From assembly GCA_016207765.1 (NCBI GenBank), contig JACQOY010000051.1, positions 1 to 8,496 on the forward strand: DNA of 8,496 nucleotides, given 5' to 3'. The DNA comes from Deltaproteobacteria bacterium. Lineage in GTDB: Bacteria; UBA10199; SBBF01. The translations under genes were made by a program, and so were the position numbers. The notes beneath the pieces are model-generated. The model had not been told where the DNA came from. It did no database searches and worked only from the letters and a program-made list of their open reading frames with translations. Position 1 is the first letter of the stretch, and each line of letters starts with the position of its first letter. Below are positions 1-5,428 of this stretch, in pieces.

Positions 1-104
1 ACCTCAAAGAACTGATAACCCGCAAAAAAGCCCTGCTGGAGGAAGTCGCCAACGGCGTCGCCAAAAAAGAAAAGGCGATGAAGGATATGGCGACAAAAGC
101 TTGA
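1..104 (+). CDS. C-terminal end of an unidentified protein (5' partial)
   Basis: Only the last 33 codons are visible, read from base 3 to a TGA at 102-104. The peptide is rich in Lys, Glu and Ala (it begins LKELITRKKALLEEV and ends MKDMATKA) and should form a charged amphipathic helix or coiled-coil tail. The hydrophobic spacing and charge pattern make this frame more credible than the frame read from base 2, which is also open across this stretch but gives an Arg/Gln/Gly-rich peptide unlike a normal protein. Function cannot be judged from this fragment. It lies on the same strand as the small RTX gene that starts 32 bases downstream, so the two could share a transcript. Confidence 0.6.
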   Translation, partial: LKELITRKKALLEEVANGVAKKEKAMKDMATKA

Positions 105-136
105 AGAAAATGACACCAACATAAAATGAGAAAAAA

Positions 137-817
137 ATGATTACCACACACAAACCACACGGCACCCGATTCATTCCCATGAGAGAGCCTCATAAACGCA
201 AACCGATCGATTCCTCTCTCAAGAACGGAATCTACACCGTGCGGGGGACAACGGGTGATGACCTGATTGAGGTCAACAAGATAAACGGCAACCGGGTTGA
301 AATAAAGGTCAACGGGAAGACGGTGGATGTTGTTGCGTACGATAAAATTCGCTCCCTTCACATTTATGGACGTAATGGCAATGACGAGATTGTAATTGAT
401 CCGGCGCTTTCCATTGACACTGTTGTGTGGGGAGGCGAAGGTAACGACACAATCAGGGGGAGCGGCGGAAACAATAGCATTCATGGCGGTGCCGGTAATG
501 ATCGTCTTTATGGCAACCATGGAAAAGATACCATCTACGGAGGGGGTGGAGACGACTTTATCGACGGTAGAGAAGGGGGGGGTGACAAGTTGTTTGGAGG
601 ATCCGGTGATGACTTGATCTATGGTGCTTACAATAACAAGTACAATGAGAAGATAGACGGAGGAAAAGGAAACGATACCTTGCGTGGCGGAACAGAGGAC
701 ACAGGCACTGTCAGTGGAATAGAAACGGTAAAACAGGGTTATATTGACGATGATATTTTCGACGATATTTTTGGCGAGGACGGAACTATTAATTTCGGCT
801 CTAAACTGAAAGTTTGA
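137..817 (+). CDS. Small RTX-type (hemolysin-type) calcium-binding repeat protein, paralog 1
   Basis: A 226-aa protein. Residues about 29-95 form a beta-rich module (GIYTVRGTTGDDLIEV, then VEIKVNGKTVDVV) that is shared with the next gene. Residues 99-183 are a run of glycine/aspartate nonapeptides of the GGxGxDxUx type: GGEGNDTIR, GSGGNNSIH, GGAGNDRLY, GNHGKDTIY, GGGGDDFID, GGSGDDLIY and GGKGNDTLR. In known RTX proteins such repeats fold into a parallel beta-roll that binds Ca2+ in the GD turns, usually after export. The acidic tail (DDDIFDDIFGEDG) follows the repeats. I see no N-terminal signal peptide; the start is basic and hydrophilic. Type I secretion is therefore the family's usual route, but no ABC exporter, membrane fusion protein or large catalytic domain is visible here. 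The start ATG lacks a good Shine-Dalgarno; the in-frame ATG at 179 has none either. Calcium binding is likely, but the biological role is unknown. Confidence 0.85.
   Translation: MITTHKPHGTRFIPMREPHKRKPIDSSLKNGIYTVRGTTGDDLIEVNKINGNRVEIKVNGKTVDVVAYDKIRSLHIYGRNGNDEIVIDPALSIDTVVWGGEGNDTIRGSGGNNSIHGGAGNDRLYGNHGKDTIYGGGGDDFIDGREGGGDKLFGGSGDDLIYGAYNNKYNEKIDGGKGNDTLRGGTEDTGTVSGIETVKQGYIDDDIFDDIFGEDGTINFGSKLKV
431..685 (+). repeat. RTX nonapeptide repeat region
   Basis: About nine consecutive GGxGxDxUx-type units encoded in paralog 1 (residues 99-183). Most are exactly 9 codons. Two units are out of register: GREGGGDKLF is 10 residues long and coincides with a run of eight G at 575-582, and a 12-residue unit (GAYNNKYNEKID) lies near 617-652. 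An isolated earlier unit, GRNGNDEIV, sits at 368-394. The DNA copies are divergent, so this is a protein-level repeat and not a recent DNA amplification. Confidence 0.85.
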
Positions 818-860
818 CGCCGTTCCGGTTGCAATTGGGAGAATTGAAACAAAAAAATAG

Positions 861-866
861 AGGAGG
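861..866 (+). promoter_or_regulatory. Strong Shine-Dalgarno (AGGAGG) of RTX paralog 2
   Basis: A perfect AGGAGG lies 8 bases before the ATG at 875 and fixes that start. The first RTX gene has no comparable site, so if they are co-transcribed the second protein may be translated more efficiently. Confidence 0.85.
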
Positions 867-874
867 ATTCCAAA

Positions 875-1315
875 ATGATTATCCAGAACAAACAATCGAT
901 TACCAGTTGTCCGGGCAACAAGGTGGGTTTGGAAGTCAGGGGTTCGTTCAAGAAGGGGGTCTACACCCTTAAAGGGTCCATGGGAAGCGACCGAATCGAA
1001 ATCGCCAAGGCAAAGGGACGGGGAAACTTGGTGGAAATCAAGGTCAATGGCGCAACCGTCGACGTGGTGCCTTACGAAAAAATCCACTCTTTTCACATTG
1101 AGGGGGGCGCGGGCAACGACACCATTACCATCGACCCGTCGGTGGTCATCGACGCCACCGTCGACGACGGCGACGGCTACGATCGGATCTTCACCAATGG
1201 CCAAAAGGGAACCTACACAGGCGGCGCCGGAAAAGACAAAATCGACGGGGCGATTGTGGAGGGGGACAAAATGGTCTACAAAAACCCGAATCCTCAATAT
1301 GGACTTAAAGCGTGA
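875..1315 (+). CDS. Small RTX-like calcium-binding protein, paralog 2
   Basis: A 146-aa protein clearly homologous to the previous gene over the N-terminal module: GVYTLKGSMGSDRIEI against GIYTVRGTTGDDLIEV, and VEIKVNGATVDVVPYEKI against VEIKVNGKTVDVVAYDKI, followed by HIEGGAGNDTITIDP. The repeat part is shortened to three recognisable units: GGAGNDTIT (residues 77-85), DGDGYDRIF (98-106) and GGAGKDKID (116-124). It therefore probably has fewer calcium sites. The tail is short and polar (NPNPQYGLKA), without the acidic tail of paralog 1. The extreme N-terminus (MIIQNKQSITSCPGNK) is not shared, and no signal peptide is seen. The gene starts 57 bases after its paralog, consistent with tandem duplication followed by divergence. 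By eye its repeat part is richer in GC than that of paralog 1. Confidence 0.82.
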   Translation: MIIQNKQSITSCPGNKVGLEVRGSFKKGVYTLKGSMGSDRIEIAKAKGRGNLVEIKVNGATVDVVPYEKIHSFHIEGGAGNDTITIDPSVVIDATVDDGDGYDRIFTNGQKGTYTGGAGKDKIDGAIVEGDKMVYKNPNPQYGLKA

Positions 1316-1370
1316 TTGGGGAAAATTTGAATGAGTCTCAAATCACAAACGTTAAAGATAAAAATCTAAA

Positions 1371-1450
1371 AGGAGGGTTCCCAAGTAGCAAAGCCAGTGG
1401 CGGATGAAGCGGCTTGGGAGCGGATTTTGCAGAGGCAAGTAGTGATTTAA
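1371..1450 (+). other. Orphan ribosome binding site with a short, probably decayed reading frame
   Basis: The spacer between RTX paralog 2 and the 97-aa gene contains AGGAGGGTTCCC, which closely matches the leader of paralog 2 (AGGAGGATTCC then AAAATG). At the place where the start codon should be there is GTAG instead of ATG. An open frame runs from here (AKPVADEAAWERILQRQVV) to TAA at 1448-1450. The only plausible start in it is GTG at 1397, which is 20 bases from the Shine-Dalgarno and would make 17 residues. This may be a leftover of a gene that lost its start and most of its body, or a chance match. The peptide does not resemble the RTX proteins. Upstream, ATTTGA/TCAAAT at 1325-1343 can form a weak 6-bp hairpin without a T run. 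Confidence 0.3.
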
Positions 1451-1481
1451 TTAAACGTCCAACTAAAATTAAGGAGAACTT

Positions 1482-1775
1482 ATGAGCAATGACTTATCAC
1501 CATTAAACAACATCGCTTGGTCCGGCATGGTATCTTTGTCAAGTGAGATCGCCAAGCCGGAAGGGGCGGATGAGTTTAGAACCTGCGTCATGCAAGCTAT
1601 TTGGGATGGCATCGACCAAGATCTCTCTCCACGCGCCGTGGCTGAGCAGATTTATCCCGAGTTTCAGCAGAACCCCGATCTGGCCGAACAACTTTATCCG
1701 GATGCGGCCAGGGATTTTCCCAGCCTCCAGAAATGGATCGGCGACAAGATGACGGAAATCGGGGACAATTTATGA
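1482..1775 (+). CDS. Hypothetical 97-aa protein with an internal AEQ(I/L)YP repeat
   Basis: I do not recognise this protein. The start is well supported by AAGGAG at 1471-1476, five bases before the ATG. The product is acidic, mostly helical in appearance, and without a signal peptide or membrane segment. It has a single Cys (Cys35). Two matching segments lie 14 residues apart: AEQIYPE (54-60) and AEQLYPD (68-74), suggesting a duplicated helix-turn unit. The C-terminus (LQKWIGDKMTEIGDNL) looks like an amphipathic helix. The next gene starts 13 bases downstream with no clear Shine-Dalgarno of its own, so the two are probably co-translated and may work together. It is probably cytosolic, but the function is unknown. 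Confidence 0.7.
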   Translation: MSNDLSPLNNIAWSGMVSLSSEIAKPEGADEFRTCVMQAIWDGIDQDLSPRAVAEQIYPEFQQNPDLAEQLYPDAARDFPSLQKWIGDKMTEIGDNL

Positions 1776-1788
1776 AATACCAATCATT

Positions 1789-2349
1789 ATGATCTCCCCC
1801 CTCCAAAACCTTCAGGCACTCCAGACGATCCTGACCGTTGAACAGCAACTGCTGGCCAATATCCTTCAAAATCTCGCTCCCGCGGAGGGGCAACAGCAAC
1901 AGACGGCGGGGCAGACGGGAAATGCCGCTAATGTCCCCTCTCCCGGCCTGCGGCCACCCTCCCCCCCAACCCCAGAGGGGGGCCACTTTGTGGGGGGGGA
2001 GGGGAAAAAAGAAACCGGCCTTCTGGACTCAGCAGATTCCTCCGCGCAGACGATAAAAGAAACCGGCGAAGCCTTCTCAACCAAACAGAACGATCAAGCC
2101 CTTTCGCTCAAAGAACAAATCGTTTCGCTGACGCAAACGCTGGTCCAACAAGGCCACCTCCCCTCCTCCACCCTGACTCAGCCACCGGCCATCATGATCC
2201 CCCAAATGCTCGCCTGTCTGGGAAAAATCCACCGGGAGGAAAAGAAGAAAGAAAAAAAGAAAAAAAAGGGGGGAAAGAAAGAGGAAGAAAATGAATCGCC
2301 CGACGAATCCCCCATCGACTCGCTGATCAAACAGGTGTTTGAATTCTAA
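1789..2349 (+). CDS. Hypothetical 186-aa protein with Lys/Glu-rich tail and an inserted repeat peptide
   Basis: I recognise no family. Residues 1-31 (MISPLQNLQALQTILTVEQQ and onward) make a Leu/Gln-rich amphipathic helix. Residues 36-56 are a Gln/Pro/Gly-rich linker, and residues 57-72 ([16 protein letters not shown]) are encoded by a palindromic repeat also found in aceF. Residues 85-125 look helical again. Residues 149-168 are almost entirely Lys and Glu, and the end (SPIDSLIKQVFEF) is a short hydrophobic helix. There is no signal peptide or membrane span. The ATG at 1789 has no clear Shine-Dalgarno, so expression probably depends on coupling to the 97-aa gene 13 bases upstream. Its stop overlaps the nadE stop by 4 bases in the opposite direction. 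Low complexity makes the coding call less certain than for its neighbours, but the shared peptide frame and the position support it. Confidence 0.6.
   Translation: MISPLQNLQALQTILTVEQQLLANILQNLAPAEGQQQQTAGQTGNAANVPSPGLRPPSPPTPEGGHFVGGEGKKETGLLDSADSSAQTIKETGEAFSTKQNDQALSLKEQIVSLTQTLVQQGHLPSSTLTQPPAIMIPQMLACLGKIHREEKKKEKKKKKGGKKEEENESPDESPIDSLIKQVFEF
1956..2004 (+). repeat. Palindromic C/G-rich repeat, copy A (in frame in the 186-aa gene)
   Basis: A 49-base unit of C-rich left half and G-rich right half, with the core GGCCACTTTGTGGGG. It matches the inverted copy at 5126-5174 at 45 of 49 positions by hand alignment, the last 24 being identical. Both copies are read in the same frame by their host genes, giving GHFVGGEG in both proteins. 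The left flank in this copy does not match the rest of the longer element in aceF, so this copy seems truncated. Confidence 0.8.
2234..2291 (+). other. 58-base uninterrupted polypurine tract
   Basis: Every base from 2234 to 2291 is A or G, encoding the Lys/Glu-rich stretch (EEKKKEKKKKKGGKKEEE) of the 186-aa protein. It includes two A7 runs and a G6 run. Such tracts are prone to polymerase slippage and to triplex formation, but no function is evident here beyond coding. Confidence 0.6.
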
Positions 2350-3974
2350 ATCCTGCACGCAATCGGAAACCGCCGCCCCATGCCGAAGGCCTTTGACGTG
2401 ACGCGCAGGCCCGGCGCGGCCTGACGGCGTTTGTATTCGTTTGAGTTGATCATGCGGATGACTTTCCGAACCACTCCCTTCTCATAGCCCATCTTTATTA
2501 TCTCCTCTTCGCTCCTTAAATCCTCCACGTAGACCTTGATAATTCCGTCGAGAATTTCATACGGCGGCAAACTGTCGGCATCGAACTGGTTGGGTTTCAG
2601 CTCGGCTGATGGCGGTTTGGTGAGGCAAGCCGGCGGAATAATCTCCTTCTTTTGGTTGATGTAACGCGCCAGCTTGTAAACCATCGTTTTGGGGAGATCG
2701 GAAATAACCGCCAACCCCCCCGACATGTCGCCGTAGAGGGTGCAATAACCAACCGCCAGTTCCGACTTGTTCCCGGTGCTTAAAACCAGATGCCCCAGCT
2801 TGTTGGAAACAGCCATCAGCAGATTGCCGCGAATGCGAGCCTGGACATTCTCCTCCGTCGTATCGGTTTTTTTGCGGCCAAACATTTTCCGGAAGGTTTT
2901 TTCAAACGCCGAATGCATGGGGTTGATGGAAATTTCCTTGGTCGCAATTTTGAGATTTTTGGCCAAATCCTTCGCGTCACTCAAGCTGTGCCGGCTCGAA
3001 TAGCAGGATGGCATCAACAGGCCGAGGACATTGGCCGCGCCGACCGCCTTAACGGCGAGAGTGGCGGTCAAGGCCGAATCGATCCCCCCCGACAATCCGA
3101 GGGCCACTTTCTTGAATCCGCACTTCTTCACATAATCGCGCAACCCGAAGACAAGCGCCTCTTCCAACAGGGTCATGTCATCGACAACTGGAGTCAATGC
3201 CGTTTGCGAATCGGCCAGATCCACAACCGTCACCCCCTCTTTAAAAAACGGGGCCAAGGCCACCAGGTTTCCCTCCGGACCGATGACCATCGAACCGCCG
3301 TCAAAAACCAGTTCGTCGTTCCCCCCCACCTGATTGACGTACACAACGGGCACGTTATGCCGCCTAGCCAGAGCCGAAATCATGTCGCGGCGCGAGTTGA
3401 ATTTGCCGATGGAATAGGGAGAGGCCGAAATATTGACAAGAATTTCCGAACCCTTTCCCACCAGCTCGGTGATTGGGTCCCGGGAATAAAGCCGGCGGTC
3501 CCAGAAATCGGGGTCGTTCCAGATATCCTCGCAAATCGATACCCCCCAGATGCGTCCCTGGTAATCGATGGTGTCGCGAACCGGACCCGGTTCGAAGTAG
3601 CGTGTTTCGTCAAAAACATCGTAGGATGGGAGCAGACTCTTGCGAAAAATTTTCTTGATTTCCCCCCCCTCGCACCATGCGGCTGAATTAAAAAGGGGCT
3701 TTCCCACCTTGTCGGGATTGCGCTCGACAAAACCGACCAGCACGGCCATATCCGTTGCCGCTTGGGCAACTTTTTCGACCGCCATCCTGTTTCGATCGAC
3801 AAGATAGGGAAGTTCCAGAAGGTCGCGCGGCGGATAGCCCAAAAGGGTCATTTCATGAAAAATAGCAAGACTCGCCCCCCCTTCCCTGGCTTTGTTCATG
3901 CCTTTGAGGATTTTCTTCAGGTTGCCGTCGATGTCGCCGACAACCGTGTTTGTCTGCACCAGAGCGATTTTCAT
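2346..3974 (-). CDS. nadE: Glutamine-dependent NAD+ synthetase
   Basis: A 542-aa two-domain enzyme catalysing the last step of NAD+ synthesis: nicotinic acid adenine dinucleotide + ATP + glutamine to NAD+, in the cytosol. The N-terminal nitrilase-like glutaminase domain (about 1-260) carries the Glu-Lys-Cys triad: Glu41 (FHEMTLLGYPPRDLL), Lys112 (FRKSLLPSYDVFDETRYF) and Cys148 (GVSICEDIWND). The C-terminal synthetase domain has the PP-loop SGGIDS (295-300) for ATP, then ENVQARIRGNLLM (375-387), STGNKSE (399-405), LYGDMSGG (413-420) and the typical end NEYKRRQAAPGLRVTSKAF. Full length is normal for the family, and no key residue is missing. The start ATG follows the window's divergent spacer; a Shine-Dalgarno is not obvious. 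The gene is convergent with the 186-aa gene, its TAG sharing bases with the other stop. It is divergent from rpoZ. Confidence 0.97.
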   Translation of the reverse strand: MKIALVQTNTVVGDIDGNLKKILKGMNKAREGGASLAIFHEMTLLGYPPRDLLELPYLVDRNRMAVEKVAQAATDMAVLVGFVERNPDKVGKPLFNSAAWCEGGEIKKIFRKSLLPSYDVFDETRYFEPGPVRDTIDYQGRIWGVSICEDIWNDPDFWDRRLYSRDPITELVGKGSEILVNISASPYSIGKFNSRRDMISALARRHNVPVVYVNQVGGNDELVFDGGSMVIGPEGNLVALAPFFKEGVTVVDLADSQTALTPVVDDMTLLEEALVFGLRDYVKKCGFKKVALGLSGGIDSALTATLAVKAVGAANVLGLLMPSCYSSRHSLSDAKDLAKNLKIATKEISINPMHSAFEKTFRKMFGRKKTDTTEENVQARIRGNLLMAVSNKLGHLVLSTGNKSELAVGYCTLYGDMSGGLAVISDLPKTMVYKLARYINQKKEIIPPACLTKPPSAELKPNQFDADSLPPYEILDGIIKVYVEDLRSEEEIIKMGYEKGVVRKVIRMINSNEYKRRQAAPGLRVTSKAFGMGRRFPIACRI

Positions 3975-3976
3975 AC

Positions 3977-4005
3977 TTGACGGATAGGGCAGGATTCACT
4001 AAAAC
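3977..4005 (+). promoter_or_regulatory. Candidate sigma70 promoter for rpoZ
   Basis: TTGACG (3977-3982) and TAAAAC (4000-4005) are separated by 17 bases, matching the -35 and -10 consensus at 5/6 and 4/6. Transcription would begin near 4012, about 30 bases before the rpoZ ATG. A short palindrome, TTGAA-AA-TTCAA (4008-4019), sits at the expected start point and could be an operator or chance. The 69-base divergent spacer must also hold the nadE promoter, for which I see no clear match. Confidence 0.4.
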
Positions 4006-4033
4006 TGTTGAAAATTCAATAATTTGTTTTTGG

Positions 4034-4039
4034 AAGGAG
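4034..4039 (+). promoter_or_regulatory. Shine-Dalgarno (AAGGAG) of rpoZ
   Basis: AAGGAG lies four bases before the ATG at 4044 and confirms that start codon. Confidence 0.75.
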
Positions 4040-4043
4040 TTGT

Positions 4044-4232
4044 ATGGCTCGTGTCACCGTTGAAGATTGTCTCAAAAAAGTCGATAACCGTTTTGGTCTG
4101 GTTCACCTGACGGCCCAACGGGTGCGTCAGTTGGAAAAAGGGGCCAGGCGCATGGTTCTCTCCGACAACAAACTTGTGGTTCAAGCCCTGCGTGAAATCG
4201 CCGCCGGCAAAGTCCGCGCCGAAAAAGTTTAA
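4044..4232 (+). CDS. rpoZ: DNA-directed RNA polymerase omega subunit
   Basis: A 62-aa protein beginning [20 protein letters not shown], which matches the conserved omega N-terminus (E. coli MARVTVQDAVEKIGNRF), followed by the helix [10 protein letters not shown] and the family signature [13 protein letters not shown] (E. coli VIALREIEEGLI). Omega binds the beta' subunit and helps assembly and stability of RNA polymerase; in Proteobacteria it also contributes to ppGpp binding. The protein is shorter than the E. coli subunit because it stops soon after the conserved core, which is common outside Gammaproteobacteria. In many Proteobacteria rpoZ sits beside gmk or spoT; here it stands alone, divergent from nadE and convergent with aceF, whose stop codon it overlaps (TTTAAA at 4228-4233). 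Confidence 0.95.
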   Translation: MARVTVEDCLKKVDNRFGLVHLTAQRVRQLEKGARRMVLSDNKLVVQALREIAAGKVRAEKV

Positions 4233-5428
4233 ATCTCTTTTATTTGTTCCACCCTCTCGGCTATTTTTCCCAAGAATCGCGCGGCATCGGCTCCATCAAT
4301 CAGACGATGGTCGTAGGACAACGAGAGAGGGAGCAAAAGCCGCAGGGCTTCCTTTTTTGCCTTTCCCAACCCCAAAATGGCCGCCTGAGTTGTATGGATA
4401 ATCGGCGTGAAATAGGTACCGCCGATACCTCCCAGATTGGTGATGGTAAAAGTCCCCCCCTGCATTTCCTCCAGTGTAAGAGTCTTGTTCCGCGCCTTTT
4501 CGGCGAGTTTGGGCAATTCAACCGCCAATTCAAGAATGCTTTTTGTATCGGCATTGCGGATTACCGGAACGATCAGCCCCCGATCGGTATCCACGGCTAT
4601 CCCCACATGACAGTATTTCTTGAAAACAATCTGCTGATTGGCCATGTCGAGGCTGGCGTTGAAACGGGGAAATTCTTTTAAAACATCGGCGGCAATTTTC
4701 ACCATCAGGGCGGTGACCGTGAGGCGCCCCCCTTTTTCCGCAATAAGCAGGGACGCCTTCTTCCTTAACCCTTCCATCTTTGTGATGTCGGTGTCGTCAA
4801 ACTGGGTGACATGGGGAATGTTGGTCCAGGCCAGGGAAACATTTTGGGCGGTTTTGATCCGCACCTGACTCATCGGTTTTTTTTCGACGGGACCCCATTT
4901 GGAAAAATCGGGAAGTTCGATCTGCGCCTGTGTGCGGGCTCCAAAAACGAACCGTTTGACATCGTCGAAGGAAACCCGCCCCTTGAAACCGGTTCCGGAA
5001 ACCAGATTGATATCGACCCCCAACTCGCGCGCCAAACGACGAACCATGGGGGAGGCAAGAGCAAGTGAACCGGCACCCTCTCCCTGACCCTCTCCCCTCA
5101 AGGGAGAGGGGGCCTTCTTTTGAACCCCCTCCCCCCCCACAAAGTGGCCCCTATCTGGGGTCGTGGGGGAGGGTTGGGGTGAGGGGGCGCTCGCACCGCT
5201 CTCTTCTATCTCCATCACCACCTGTCCCACCCGAATTCGATCTCCCACCTTGACCTCGACTGTCCCGACAACCCCATCCACCGGCGAAGGGAGCTCAATA
5301 ACCGCCTTGTCCGTTTCCAATTCGAGAACGGACTGATCCCTCCCGACCCTGTCCCCCGGTTTGACCAGGACCTTTACCACATCGGCCGTCTCGATTTTTT
5401 CACCCAATTCAGGAAGTCTGAATTCCAT
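4229..5428 (-). CDS. aceF: Pyruvate dehydrogenase complex E2, dihydrolipoamide acetyltransferase
   Basis: A 399-aa E2 that accepts the acetyl group from E1 on a lipoyl arm and passes it to CoA. Numbering from the ATG at 5428: a lipoyl domain at 1-75 with lipoylated Lys41 in ETDKAV; a linker at about 76-120; the E1/E3-binding domain at about 122-160 ([19 protein letters not shown]); and a catalytic core from about 185 with the active-site motif SYDHRLIDG (His374, Asp378). Only one lipoyl domain is present, against three in E. coli. The core ([20 protein letters not shown]) resembles AceF-type E2s that pair with homodimeric E1. Most of the linker (82-118) is encoded by an inserted palindromic repeat. 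AAGGAG at 5439-5444 is 10 bases from the ATG and 7 from an in-frame TTG at 5431, so a 400-aa form is possible. The start lies inside the end of aceE, implying translational coupling. No E3 gene follows. Confidence 0.95.
   Translation of the reverse strand: MEFRLPELGEKIETADVVKVLVKPGDRVGRDQSVLELETDKAVIELPSPVDGVVGTVEVKVGDRIRVGQVVMEIEESGASAPSPQPSPTTPDRGHFVGGEGVQKKAPSPLRGEGQGEGAGSLALASPMVRRLARELGVDINLVSGTGFKGRVSFDDVKRFVFGARTQAQIELPDFSKWGPVEKKPMSQVRIKTAQNVSLAWTNIPHVTQFDDTDITKMEGLRKKASLLIAEKGGRLTVTALMVKIAADVLKEFPRFNASLDMANQQIVFKKYCHVGIAVDTDRGLIVPVIRNADTKSILELAVELPKLAEKARNKTLTLEEMQGGTFTITNLGGIGGTYFTPIIHTTQAAILGLGKAKKEALRLLLPLSLSYDHRLIDGADAARFLGKIAERVEQIKEI
5076..5185 (-). repeat. Composite palindromic repeat in the aceF linker, including copy B
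   Basis: A C-rich to G-rich element of about 110 bases. Its ends (5076-5096 and 5165-5185) are imperfect inverted repeats, 17 of 21 matching by hand. Inside lies a perfect 9-bp hairpin, CCCTCTCCC (5088-5096), loop CTCAA, GGGAGAGGG (5102-5110); a direct CCCTCTCCC copy starts at 5076. The subsegment 5126-5174 is the inverted counterpart of the repeat at 1956-2004. On the aceF coding strand the element encodes residues 82-118, including [16 protein letters not shown] and [13 protein letters not shown]. The structure suggests a small non-autonomous or REP-like element; no transposase is present. Confidence 0.75.

Noticed and set aside
818..874. CAATT...AATTG hairpin after RTX paralog 1 as a terminator
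   Set aside because: The stem is only 5 bp, AT-rich, and is followed by A-rich rather than T-rich sequence.
2255..2293. Programmed frameshift at the A7 runs of the 186-aa gene
   Set aside because: The -1 frame stops within about ten codons (TGA at 2291-2293) and the +1 frame soon after, neither giving a meaningful tail, so only slippage noise remains plausible.
3662..3669. C8 run in nadE as a phase-variable contingency tract
   Set aside because: It encodes the Gly-Gly of CEGGEI in a housekeeping enzyme; GGG glycine codons are frequent throughout the window, so such runs arise from codon choice.
2790..3686. A 298-codon open frame on the plus strand, antisense to nadE
   Set aside because: It lies wholly opposite nadE, whose protein is unmistakable; the antisense product is His/Arg/Gln-rich with no recognisable domain, as expected for a shadow frame.
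5088..5110. 9-bp GC-rich hairpin as an intrinsic terminator
   Set aside because: It is inside the aceF coding region, has no T run on either side, and belongs to the repeat element.
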